Below, piece after piece: positions 36,044 through 41,256 of a DNA stretch of 41,256 nucleotides. The first letter of the stretch is position 1. Each line of letters opens with the position of its first letter. The position numbers and the translations under genes were made by a program. The notes beneath the pieces were generated by a model. It was not told the DNA's origin. It worked only from the letters and a program-made list of their open reading frames with translations, and searched no databases. Origin of the DNA: a bacterium (lineage in GTDB: Bacteria; Patescibacteriota; Patescibacteriia; Veblenbacterales; UBA10138); the NCBI GenBank assembly GCA_020057885.1, contig JAGVEX010000013.1:1-41256 (forward strand), given 5' to 3'.

Positions 36044-36062
36044 GTAAAACGCGTGTTATACT
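36033..36062 (+). promoter_or_regulatory. Promoter of the 111-aa zinc-ribbon gene and rplY
   Basis: TTGACA (36033-36038), within the last codons of rodA, and TATACT (36057-36062) with an 18-nt spacer. The leader is about 18 nt. Confidence 0.65.
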
Positions 36063-36086
36063 AATCGAGCAGTTAAATTATTTATT

Positions 36087-36422
36087 ATGGAAGCTAAACG
36101 CAAACCGCATCATTTTTCAAGCGAAAACCTGCGTTTTATATCTTATTGTCCTTTGTGCGAGGCCTCATATAATCCGCTTAGGGCACGCATTTTAGAAGAG
36201 CGCGATGATGCTCACTTGGTTCATATACAATGTGCCAAATGTGGCAGTTCGATTGTGGCCTTAATTTTAAGTTCGACAGTGGGTATAACTTCGGTTGGTT
36301 TAATAACTGATCTCACAGGAGATGACGTGCTTCATTTTAAGGATTCAAAAAAAGTCACGGCCGATAACGTGCTAGAACTGCATAACTTTATTTATCCTTC
36401 ATCCGTAACTAGTTTAGTTTAA
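36087..36422 (+). CDS. Small zinc-ribbon hypothetical protein (111 aa)
   Basis: Two cysteine pairs, 'CPLC' and 'CAKC', about 28 residues apart form a likely zinc ribbon ('RFISYCPLCEASYNPLRARILEERDDAHLVHIQCAKCGSSIVALIL'). The C-terminal half ('TVGITSVGLITDLTGDDVLHFKDSKKVTADNVLELHNFI') is acidic. It starts a two-gene unit with rplY, whose start is 1 nt after its stop. This pairing suggests a link to translation or ribosome assembly, but no family function is known to me. Confidence 0.7.
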   Translation: MEAKRKPHHFSSENLRFISYCPLCEASYNPLRARILEERDDAHLVHIQCAKCGSSIVALILSSTVGITSVGLITDLTGDDVLHFKDSKKVTADNVLELHNFIYPSSVTSLV

Positions 36423-36423
36423 T

Positions 36424-37119
36424 ATGATTACTTTATCCGTTACTTCACGCGAGACACTTGGCAAAAGTGTAAAAAAATTAAGACAACAAGGAGCAGTGCC
36501 AGCTGTTGTTTATGGTCATGGTGTTAAAAGCATACCGGCAACAGTGGAACGCATAGCTTTTGATAAGGTTTATAAACAAGTGGGTGAGAGTTCGCTAGTT
36601 GACTTGGTTGTAGATAGCGGCCAACCTATTAAAGTTCTTGTTCAAGAAGTACAATTTCATCCGACCACTGGCGCGGTACAGCATGTTGATTTTTATCAAG
36701 TACGTATGGATGAAAAACTGGAAGTTGATATTCCATTAAAGTTTGTAGGCGAGGCGCCAGCTGTAAAAGAGCTTGGCGGTATTTTGATTAAAGCGGTGGC
36801 TGAGCTTAAAGTTGAATGTTTGCCTAAGGATTTGGTGCACGAAATTGAAGTTGACATTACCAGTTTGGCAGAATTTAACCAGAGTTTGCATGTTAAGGAT
36901 ATTAAATTGCCAGCTGGATTTAAAATTCTTTCGCCCTCACACGATGAAATGGTGGTAACCGTAGCACAACCTCGTTCAGAGGCTGAGCTGGCCGCACTTA
37001 AGACAGAAGTTAAGGAAGATGTGAGTGGTGTGGAAACAGTGAAGCCGGAAAAGGCTAAGGACGAAGAAGCGGAAGAGGGCGCTAAAGGAAAGGCTGAGCC
37101 AGAGAAAAAAGATAAATAA
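36424..37119 (+). CDS. rplY: Large ribosomal subunit protein L25 (CTC form)
   Basis: The 231-aa protein has the L25 5S-rRNA-binding domain ('TLGKSVKKLRQQGAVPAVVYGHGVKSIPATVE', 'VLVQEVQFHPTTGAVQHVDFYQV') and the CTC C-terminal beta domain ('VDIPLKFVGEAPAVKELGGILIKAVAELKVECLPKDLVHEIEVDITSL'). It ends in a long Glu/Lys-rich tail, common in this family. It starts 1 nt after the zinc-ribbon gene and is followed by a terminator. Confidence 0.95.
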   Translation: MITLSVTSRETLGKSVKKLRQQGAVPAVVYGHGVKSIPATVERIAFDKVYKQVGESSLVDLVVDSGQPIKVLVQEVQFHPTTGAVQHVDFYQVRMDEKLEVDIPLKFVGEAPAVKELGGILIKAVAELKVECLPKDLVHEIEVDITSLAEFNQSLHVKDIKLPAGFKILSPSHDEMVVTVAQPRSEAELAALKTEVKEDVSGVETVKPEKAKDEEAEEGAKGKAEPEKKDK

Positions 37120-37133
37120 ATTTTAGATAATTT

Positions 37134-37176
37134 AAAAAGAGTCAAAGTATTAATTATTTAATCTTTGACTCTTTTT
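37134..37176. terminator. Bidirectional terminator between rplY and the AUA-start gene
   Basis: AAAAAGAGTCAAAG and CTTTGACTCTTTTT form a perfect 14-bp stem with a 15-nt loop and A/T tracts on both sides. Confidence 0.88.
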
Positions 37177-37210
37177 TGTTGCGTTTAGGTTGTAAGGGTT
37201 GAGTGTAAAA

Positions 37211-37453
37211 TTAACTCTCATGAATGGTTTGTATTTTCCATGGGTTTTTATTATCAACGTTGAGAGTTTCGTGTCTTGCGCGTAATTCTATTTTTAACTC
37301 GATTTTAGATTCATCAAGTTTAATCTCAGTTAGCAGTACTCGGCTATAAATAATCCCTCCTCCCCCTTGTAGTGTTACAATACGTTTCTCAACATTATTT
37401 TTTTGTTCCTGCCAATATTTGTACAGAGCATCATACCCATTATTAGAGCTTAT
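37211..37453 (-). CDS. Hypothetical protein apparently starting with AUA (80 aa), or start-lost gene
   Basis: This frame is missing from the ORF track because it has no ATG, GTG or TTG start. It is open for 80 codons from an ATA to TAA and reads 'SSNNGYDALYKYWQEQKNN', 'VEKRIVTLQGGGGIIYSRVL', 'LTEIKLDESKIELKIELRA' and 'NKNPWKIQTIHES', which looks coding. ATA lies 5 nt after AAAGGGG, where an ATG would be expected. A TTGACT-16-TAAGAT promoter lies upstream and a strong terminator downstream. Either AUA initiates, or ATG has mutated (or been misread). Family unknown. Confidence 0.55.
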   Translation of the reverse strand: MSSNNGYDALYKYWQEQKNNVEKRIVTLQGGGGIIYSRVLLTEIKLDESKIELKIELRARHETLNVDNKNPWKIQTIHES

Positions 37454-37514
37454 TTTTACCCCTTTCCAGTATAGTTAGTGGATAGTTTAAAACGAACGAT
37501 TTTAATTTAGATAT

Positions 37515-37542
37515 ATCTTATAGGTTTTGAATAAGAAGTCAA
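37515..37542 (-). promoter_or_regulatory. Promoter of the AUA-start gene
   Basis: Minus-strand TTGACT (37537-37542), 16 nt, TAAGAT (37515-37520). The leader is about 55 nt and ends with the Shine-Dalgarno AAAGGGG. Confidence 0.6.
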
Positions 37543-37631
37543 GAGCCGTTGTTTTGGTTTTATGCCGGGCGTGATATTTTTGGAATTATTTCAGTTAATC
37601 AACGGCTATGGCTTTTTGGTAAATAAAAAAA
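37543..37631. other. Spacer with a long inverted repeat
   Basis: AGCCGTTG (about 37545) and CAACGGCT (about 37602) are inverted repeats roughly 50 nt apart. No ORF or tRNA could be drawn in between. Confidence 0.35.
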
Positions 37632-37657
37632 GGGGCCGTACCATTAAGGTCGTGCCC
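37632..37657 (-). terminator. Weak terminator of the 75-aa gene
   Basis: On the minus strand GGGCACGACC and GGTACGGCCC pair with small bulges, followed by a long T run. Confidence 0.5.
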
Positions 37658-37674
37658 ATAGCATAAATTTGACT

Positions 37675-37902
37675 TTATTTCCAGATTTCCATTTTTATAG
37701 TTATCAAGCAAACAATGCTAACTATTACCACGATTAAATCGAGAAATATTGTTACCATGGTAATGTAAAAGTTTCGTTTGGAGGTCTCTTGAAATTTTTT
37801 AGCCCGAATATCACGGACCAGTTTAATGGCGATAAAAATGGCAGGAATGTTAATAGCTGCCAAGATAATATAACTCATTAAGAGAGTAGTATGCGTTATC
37901 AT
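37675..37902 (-). CDS. Small two-helix membrane protein (75 aa)
   Basis: Two hydrophobic helices ('LLMSYIILAAINIPAIFIAIKLV' and 'FYITMVTIFLDLIVVIVSIVCLITI') flank a basic loop ('RDIRAKKFQETSKRN'). The ATG at 37902 has the Shine-Dalgarno AAAGGAC 6 nt upstream. A TTGACA-17-TATATT promoter and a 13-bp leader hairpin precede it. Family unknown. It is one of several single small genes in this genome with strong signals and a hairpin leader. Confidence 0.7.
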   Translation of the reverse strand: MITHTTLLMSYIILAAINIPAIFIAIKLVRDIRAKKFQETSKRNFYITMVTIFLDLIVVIVSIVCLITIKMEIWK

Positions 37903-37936
37903 AATTTTGTCCTTTTTATTTATTTTAGTTATGTGA

Positions 37937-37988
37937 TTTACAGTTCTCTGTTAGGTACTATAAAAAGCACCCACCAGAGAACTGTAAA
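37937..37988 (-). promoter_or_regulatory. Leader hairpin of the 75-aa gene
   Basis: TTTACAGTTCTCT and AGAGAACTGTAAA form a perfect 13-bp stem around a 26-nt loop, between the promoter and the Shine-Dalgarno. The loop contains GGTGGGTGC. There is no T run, so it is not a plain terminator. Confidence 0.65.
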
Positions 37989-38008
37989 TTTTTATTAAAG
38001 AACAATAC

Positions 38009-38037
38009 AATATAGCTTACTCAATTACATTTGTCAA
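38009..38037 (-). promoter_or_regulatory. Promoter of the 75-aa gene
   Basis: Minus-strand TTGACA (38032-38037), 17 nt, TATATT (38009-38014), only a few nt beyond the prmC stop. Confidence 0.8.
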
Positions 38038-38040
38038 TCT

Positions 38041-38883
38041 TTAAAATAAACGTAAAGTTAAAACGCGTGGGCGATCTGATAGATCTGTGGTAATAATAAC
38101 CTTGTTTTTTAGGAATATTTGAGAAATAATATCTTTTAGATTATTTAAAGTGGAGGGATGTATTTCAATCATTAAAAAATTAGGACGCTTTTCTTGGGGC
38201 AGTTGAGCTAGCTGTTTTAGAAGCTCGCGATAATGCTTTAACCCATCTTGCCCGCTTATTAAAGCACCCCGTGGTTCAAATGTAATTTCACCTTTGTATT
38301 CGTTGGGTAAAAGATAGGGGAGATTGGCTATAATTAAAGTTTGTGGTGAAAGAATATTTAGTATGGGATTTAAAATATCTCCGTGTATAAAATTTACTTT
38401 TGAGTCCAAAGAGTAGAGTTTGGCGTTTTTTTGAGCAGTATGAAGCGCGGAGCGAGAAATATCGGTAGCATAAACTTTAAGCTGTGGAGTCTCGAGCGCT
38501 AAAGTAACAGCTATGCAACCACTGCCAGTACCAACATCGACTATGGTATTGATATTATTGTTTTGAATTATTTTTAAAGCTTCTGCTATTAATATTTCGG
38601 TATCGGGACGGGGGATAAGAGTATGTTTAGTAACAAAAAATTCACGGCCGTAAAATTCTTTGTGGCCGGTTAAATAAGCTACTGGATAGCCTAATTTCCG
38701 TTTAAATACTAGCCGGAAATATAATAATAGATGGAATAGTGAGATTGATTTGTTGGTGTTCGCTATTAATTCACTGCGTGATATTTTTAATACTTTAGTC
38801 AAAAGCACCTCCACATCAAGACGAGGGGAGGCGCTGTGGTTAATTAATTTACTGCCGTTTATTAAAGCTTTATTTATTATCAT
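38041..38883 (-). CDS. prmC: Release-factor glutamine methyltransferase PrmC
   Basis: The 280-aa enzyme has the helical N-terminal domain ('[21 protein letters not shown]', '[35 protein letters not shown]') and a Rossmann methyltransferase with '[17 protein letters not shown]', '[11 protein letters not shown]' and 'IIANLPYLL'. The NPPY motif is NLPY, as in some homologues. PrmC methylates the Gln of the GGQ motif in release factors. Its start overlaps the end of prfA by 14 nt, so enzyme and substrate are translationally coupled. Confidence 0.94.
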   Translation of the reverse strand: MIINKALINGSKLINHSASPRLDVEVLLTKVLKISRSELIANTNKSISLFHLLLYFRLVFKRKLGYPVAYLTGHKEFYGREFFVTKHTLIPRPDTEILIAEALKIIQNNNINTIVDVGTGSGCIAVTLALETPQLKVYATDISRSALHTAQKNAKLYSLDSKVNFIHGDILNPILNILSPQTLIIANLPYLLPNEYKGEITFEPRGALISGQDGLKHYRELLKQLAQLPQEKRPNFLMIEIHPSTLNNLKDIISQIFLKNKVIITTDLSDRPRVLTLRLF

Positions 38884-39928
38884 CGGTTTGATTCTTAAGC
38901 TCTGTAATAATAGGCGCTAAATCACCATCCATAATACCGGGCAGGTTGTGCCAATTATTTTTAACACGGTGGTCGGTTAGCCTATCCTGTGGGAAATTAT
39001 AGGTGCGAATTTTTTCGGAACGCTCGCCAGAGCCTATTTGCGAACGACGCGAATCGCCACGTTCCTGATGCAATTTGGCTTTTTCCAAAGCTAATAAACG
39101 AGAACGCAACACGGTTAAGGCTTTTTCCCTATTTTGTTTTTGCGAACGTTCATCTTGGCAGATAACAGTAAGGCCAGTAGCAATGTGTACTATACGTATA
39201 GCGGAATAAGTAGTATTTACACTTTGGCCGCCATGACCAGAAGAGGTGGTGGCCTCTATTTTAATGTCTTCTGGTTTGATATTTAAATCAACTTCTTCGG
39301 CTTCAGGCAACACCGCTACAGTGATTGTGGAAGTATGAACACGACCGTTTTTTTCGGTAGCTGGAACCCTTTGTACGCGATGCACGCCGCTCTCGTATTT
39401 GAGATGAGAATATACGCGCGAGCCTCTTATTTCAAAAATTATTTCTTTGTAGCCCCCTAAATCGCTGCGACTTTCTGAAATCACTTGAACATGCCAACTC
39501 ATACGTTCGGCATAACGGGCATACATACGATATAGTTCAGCGGCAAATAAAGCCGCTTCGTCGCCGCCGGTGCCAGCGCGTATTTCCATGATAGTATTTT
39601 TGGCGTCCATGGGGTCGGAAGGCTCGAGCAGCTCTTTAAGTTCAGCCTCAAGTTCAGTTAATTTTTTCTTTACCGTTTCCATTTCAACTTCAGCCATATT
39701 TCTTAAATCGATTTCGTTTTCTGTGCGTAGTGTATTTTGTAAATGCGCCAGCTCGGCCATAAGTTGGCCATGCTTATCAGCGAGATTTAAAATTTCTGAA
39801 AGTTCATGGTGTTCACGATTTAATTTTGTTAATTCTGGCATATCAGACAATACCTCAGAGCTTTGTAGTTTTTGCTCCAGCTCGGTAAGGCGGTTTTTAA
39901 TTTTTGCCAAGTGTTGAGTAAAATCCAT
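38870..39928 (-). CDS. prfA: Peptide chain release factor 1
   Basis: The 352-aa protein shows the RF1 signature '[29 protein letters not shown]', with the PAT stop-codon-reading tripeptide, and the catalytic loop '[18 protein letters not shown]' with GGQ. RF1 reads UAA and UAG. The RF2 gene is not in this window, but several genes here end in TGA, so it should exist elsewhere. It precedes prmC with a 14-nt overlap. Confidence 0.97.
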   Translation of the reverse strand: MDFTQHLAKIKNRLTELEQKLQSSEVLSDMPELTKLNREHHELSEILNLADKHGQLMAELAHLQNTLRTENEIDLRNMAEVEMETVKKKLTELEAELKELLEPSDPMDAKNTIMEIRAGTGGDEAALFAAELYRMYARYAERMSWHVQVISESRSDLGGYKEIIFEIRGSRVYSHLKYESGVHRVQRVPATEKNGRVHTSTITVAVLPEAEEVDLNIKPEDIKIEATTSSGHGGQSVNTTYSAIRIVHIATGLTVICQDERSQKQNREKALTVLRSRLLALEKAKLHQERGDSRRSQIGSGERSEKIRTYNFPQDRLTDHRVKNNWHNLPGIMDGDLAPIITELKNQTDDNK

Positions 39929-39961
39929 AATAGTTATGGGATTTATAAAAATGATACAAAA

Positions 39962-39989
39962 CTCCCCACGCTTAAAAAGTCGTGGGGAG
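39962..39989 (-). terminator. Terminator of rpmE
   Basis: CTCCCCACG and CGTGGGGAG form a perfect 9-bp stem with a 10-nt loop. On the minus strand it is followed by TTTTG. Confidence 0.85.
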
Positions 39990-40000
39990 AGCTAGAGTAT

Positions 40001-40252
40001 TTACTTAGAGCTAGAAGCTTTTTTGCTGATTTTCTTTTTAGTGGCCTCTTGCGTGCGAACAGCACGTTTTTTAAAGCGATCAACGCGTCCGGCAGTATCA
40101 ACCAGCTTTTGTTTGCCAGTGAAAAATGGATGGCAAGCAGAACAAATTTCCACATGAAGCTCCTCTACAGTGGAGCCAGTAGTAAAAGTATGGCCACAGG
40201 CGCAAATAACCTTGGCTTTAGGATAATAGTTGGGGTGAGTATCTTTTTTCAT
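40001..40252 (-). CDS. rpmE: Large ribosomal subunit protein L31
   Basis: The ORF track starts at a TTG (40291), inside the -35 box. The ATG at 40252 gives the canonical start '[28 protein letters not shown]'. The 83-aa product has the zinc-binding (C+) cysteines 'CACG' and '[27 protein letters not shown]' with a Lys-rich tail. L31 bridges the two ribosomal subunits. Its promoter (TTGACG-17-TACAAT, extended TGC) leaves a leader of only about 3-4 nt, so it is nearly leaderless and has no Shine-Dalgarno. Confidence 0.95.
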   Translation of the reverse strand: MKKDTHPNYYPKAKVICACGHTFTTGSTVEELHVEICSACHPFFTGKQKLVDTAGRVDRFKKRAVRTQEATKKKISKKASSSK

Positions 40253-40262
40253 AAGTGCGTTT

Positions 40263-40304
40263 ATTGTAGCAGGTCTTGACAAAACCGTCAAGATGGACTA
40301 TACT
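40263..40304. promoter_or_regulatory. Back-to-back divergent promoters of rpmE and the 228-aa gene
   Basis: Minus strand: TTGACG (40286-40291), 17 nt, TACAAT (40263-40268) with TGC before it. Plus strand: TTGACA (40276-40281), 17 nt, TATACT (40299-40304). The two -35 boxes form the palindrome TTGAC-N6-GTCAA, so both promoters share one face and probably cannot be occupied at once. Confidence 0.8.
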
Positions 40305-40307
40305 AAA

Positions 40308-40354
40308 TTGTTACTTTATTATAGTAACAAATAAACAAAATCCCTAAATAATAG
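40308..40354 (+). promoter_or_regulatory. Two leader hairpins of the 228-aa gene
   Basis: TTGTTACT/AGTAACAA at the start of the transcript and TCCCTA/TAGGGG 10 nt later lie in the roughly 85-nt leader, before the Shine-Dalgarno AAAGGA. Confidence 0.55.
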
Positions 40355-40395
40355 GGGAAAAATCAAAAACAATTCTTTAACAGAAAGGAACAGCC

Positions 40396-41082
40396 ATGTC
40401 AAAATCACAACATGGAACAGCCTTCTCAACCAAGCTTGGGACGGTGATCACTGCCATTATTACGGCAGTATGTACAGCGGTTAAGGATTTTTCCATAGCC
40501 GATATTATTGAGTCGTTTGACAATCAAGGCGAAAAATTAACCCAGCATCTCCGCCTAGTGCTTACAGCGATGATTACCAAAAAAAATTTAGTGCTTGAAG
40601 ATATTCAAGTACAGGCAACTAAGTTATTGGAAGTAATCAGTTCGATTAACGTCACTGCCGTCACAAAGTTTGTTGCTCGCGACCACTTTAAAGTAGGTAA
40701 CTCCGACGGTGTTAAGTTCTCCTATATCGGAGAAAACTTTCAAAAGAAGTTTCTTCCCAAAATTGAGGAGAATATTGCGGCCGCTATAATACGAGTGTAT
40801 AAACTTTTAGTGGGGTTGTTAGATCCGGAGATTATGACCGCACTTGGCCCTAATCGTCAAATTTCCCTCGCCCATTTATGGGAGATGCTTAAACTACAGC
40901 CTAACGGTGAAGTTGGGGCACTCTTAACTGATGGTAACTGGAATATATTCTATATTCCCGATATAGATGGAAATCTCTGGGCCGTGTACGTGCGCTGGTA
41001 CGGCGCTGGTTGGATCGTCCGGGCCTACTCCGTTGACTATCCGAGCAGGTGGGATGCTGGCTACCGGGTGTTTGGCTGCTGA
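40396..41082 (+). CDS. CPR-type hypothetical protein (228 aa)
   Basis: The protein has an N-terminal helical part ('HGTAFSTKLGTVITAIITAVCTAVKDFSIADIIESFD'), a middle 'KFVARDHFKVGNSDGVKFSYIGENFQKKFLPKIE', a helical 'RVYKLLVGLLDPEIMTAL', and an aromatic C-terminus ('GNWNIFYIPDIDGNLWAVYVRWYGAGWIVRAYSVDYP'). I recall this architecture from unnamed proteins repeated in many Parcubacteria genomes; no function is known to me. Strong promoter, leader hairpins, Shine-Dalgarno AAAGGA, and its own terminator. Confidence 0.75.
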   Translation: MSKSQHGTAFSTKLGTVITAIITAVCTAVKDFSIADIIESFDNQGEKLTQHLRLVLTAMITKKNLVLEDIQVQATKLLEVISSINVTAVTKFVARDHFKVGNSDGVKFSYIGENFQKKFLPKIEENIAAAIIRVYKLLVGLLDPEIMTALGPNRQISLAHLWEMLKLQPNGEVGALLTDGNWNIFYIPDIDGNLWAVYVRWYGAGWIVRAYSVDYPSRWDAGYRVFGC

Positions 41083-41113
41083 TTCTTAGAAACTAAGACA
41101 CCAAAAAGAAACT

Positions 41114-41165
41114 AAGACCCTTTGAAACTTTGTAATAATACAAAGTATCGGAGGGTCTTTTTATT
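41114..41165 (+). terminator. Terminator of the 228-aa gene
   Basis: AAGACCCT/AGGGTCTT encloses ACTTTGTA/TACAAAGT, followed by TTTTATTT. Confidence 0.9.
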
Positions 41166-41168
41166 TAA

Positions 41169-41214
41169 TGTCGCAGAATACTCCAGCCTTTTAAGGCTGG
41201 AGATGAATGCGACA
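41169..41214. repeat. Symmetric hairpin, possible IS200/IS605 end
   Basis: TGTCGCA and TGCGACA enclose CTCCAGCC/GGCTGGAG with 5-nt internal loops on both sides. Such subterminal hairpins are typical of IS200/IS605 ends, and a possible transposase start follows 23 nt later. Confidence 0.45.
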
Positions 41215-41237
41215 CCACTCCGAGCGTTAGCGAGGAT

Positions 41238-41256
41238 ATGCTAAATTTGAGGCATG
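41238..41256 (+). CDS. Possible start of an IS200-like transposase, cut by the window end
   Basis: An ATG frame reads MLNLRH to the last base. Y1 transposases often begin with a similar short basic peptide. Only six codons are visible, so this is a weak call made because of the hairpin upstream. Confidence 0.2.

Noticed and set aside
37543-37631. Possible tRNA or small RNA between the 75-aa gene and the AUA-start gene
   Set aside because: Only one 8-bp inverted repeat exists; no cloverleaf, promoter or T-run terminator supports a gene.
40253-40291. N-terminal extension of rpmE from a TTG
   Set aside because: It lies in the promoter; L31 starts canonically at the ATG at 40252.
1-41256. Stop codon reassignment (UGA as Gly, as in some CPR lineages)
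   Set aside because: Several full-length conserved genes end in TGA (greA, rplK) and conserved proteins show no internal TGA.
1-41256. CRISPR arrays, defence islands, prophage genes or a replication origin
   Set aside because: No spaced direct repeats, Cas, toxin-antitoxin, restriction or phage structural genes and no DnaA-box cluster were seen.

Overview
The window looks like a chromosome segment of a Candidate Phyla Radiation (Patescibacteria, Parcubacteria-like) bacterium. Supporting signs are compact AT-rich genes, several CPR-type membrane-anchored proteins and small zinc-ribbon proteins of unknown function, a ThrS that starts directly at the editing domain, and housekeeping genes whose -10 boxes lie about 6 nt before the ATG (apparently leaderless). 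The standard code with TGA as a stop fits (for example greA and rplK), and RF1 (prfA) is present.

Layout. 1-3.3 kb: tail of a probable IS200/IS605 transposase, a large InlB-type repeat surface protein and a secreted cupredoxin-like protein. 3.4-10.6 kb: tRNA-Pro with a nearby partial 3'-end copy, TspO, a pyrimidine-dimer glycosylase, greA, rarA, two conserved hypotheticals and a membrane cluster ending in a protease-dead HtrA/PDZ protein. 10.7-14.1 kb: a secreted barrel-like protein, a small hypothetical, then secE-nusG-rplK-rplA. 14.2-19.9 kb: a dense nucleotide-metabolism island (dcd, P-loop kinase, dut, pnp, thyA, folA, tdk, tmk) that covers dCTP to dTDP plus salvage. 20-25.5 kb: a 47-aa Cys peptide, gatB, a protein with a type IX secretion-type C-terminal domain, a zinc-ribbon protein, miaA and two stand-alone receiver proteins. 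25.5-32.3 kb (minus strand): thrS behind a T-box riboswitch, a membrane-anchored protein and dnaE. 32.3-33.5 kb: a perfect 38-bp palindrome, a duplicated upstream control element, a long structured leader and its hypothetical protein. 33.5-41.2 kb: small membrane proteins, rodA/ftsW, rplY, a gene that seems to start with AUA, prmC-prfA, rpmE, a CPR-type hypothetical and what may be the left end of another IS200-like element.

Two expression styles are interleaved. Core genes mostly have no Shine-Dalgarno and very short or absent leaders. A second set, mostly single genes (the 10887, 11739-, pnp, thyA, tdk, 47-aa peptide, 21729, 22941, 24538, 25084, 32940, 37453-, 37902- and 40396 genes), has strong Shine-Dalgarno sequences, usually its own TTGAC(A/T)-17-TA..AT promoter, often a hairpin in the leader, and a strong intrinsic terminator.

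The best candidates for something undescribed are: (1) two copies of a promoter-upstream element, GTGGAACA-N53-TGTTCCAC placed 5 nt before a TTGACA box, at 10727 and 32498; (2) the roughly 330-nt leader at 32607-32939, which has a 15-bp long-range helix, a UUCG hairpin and a second domain with mutually exclusive or kissing helices next to the Shine-Dalgarno; (3) a thrS T-box with a textbook antiterminator but an unusual three-hairpin 5' domain; (4) a gene with promoter, Shine-Dalgarno and terminator but AUA where AUG should be.
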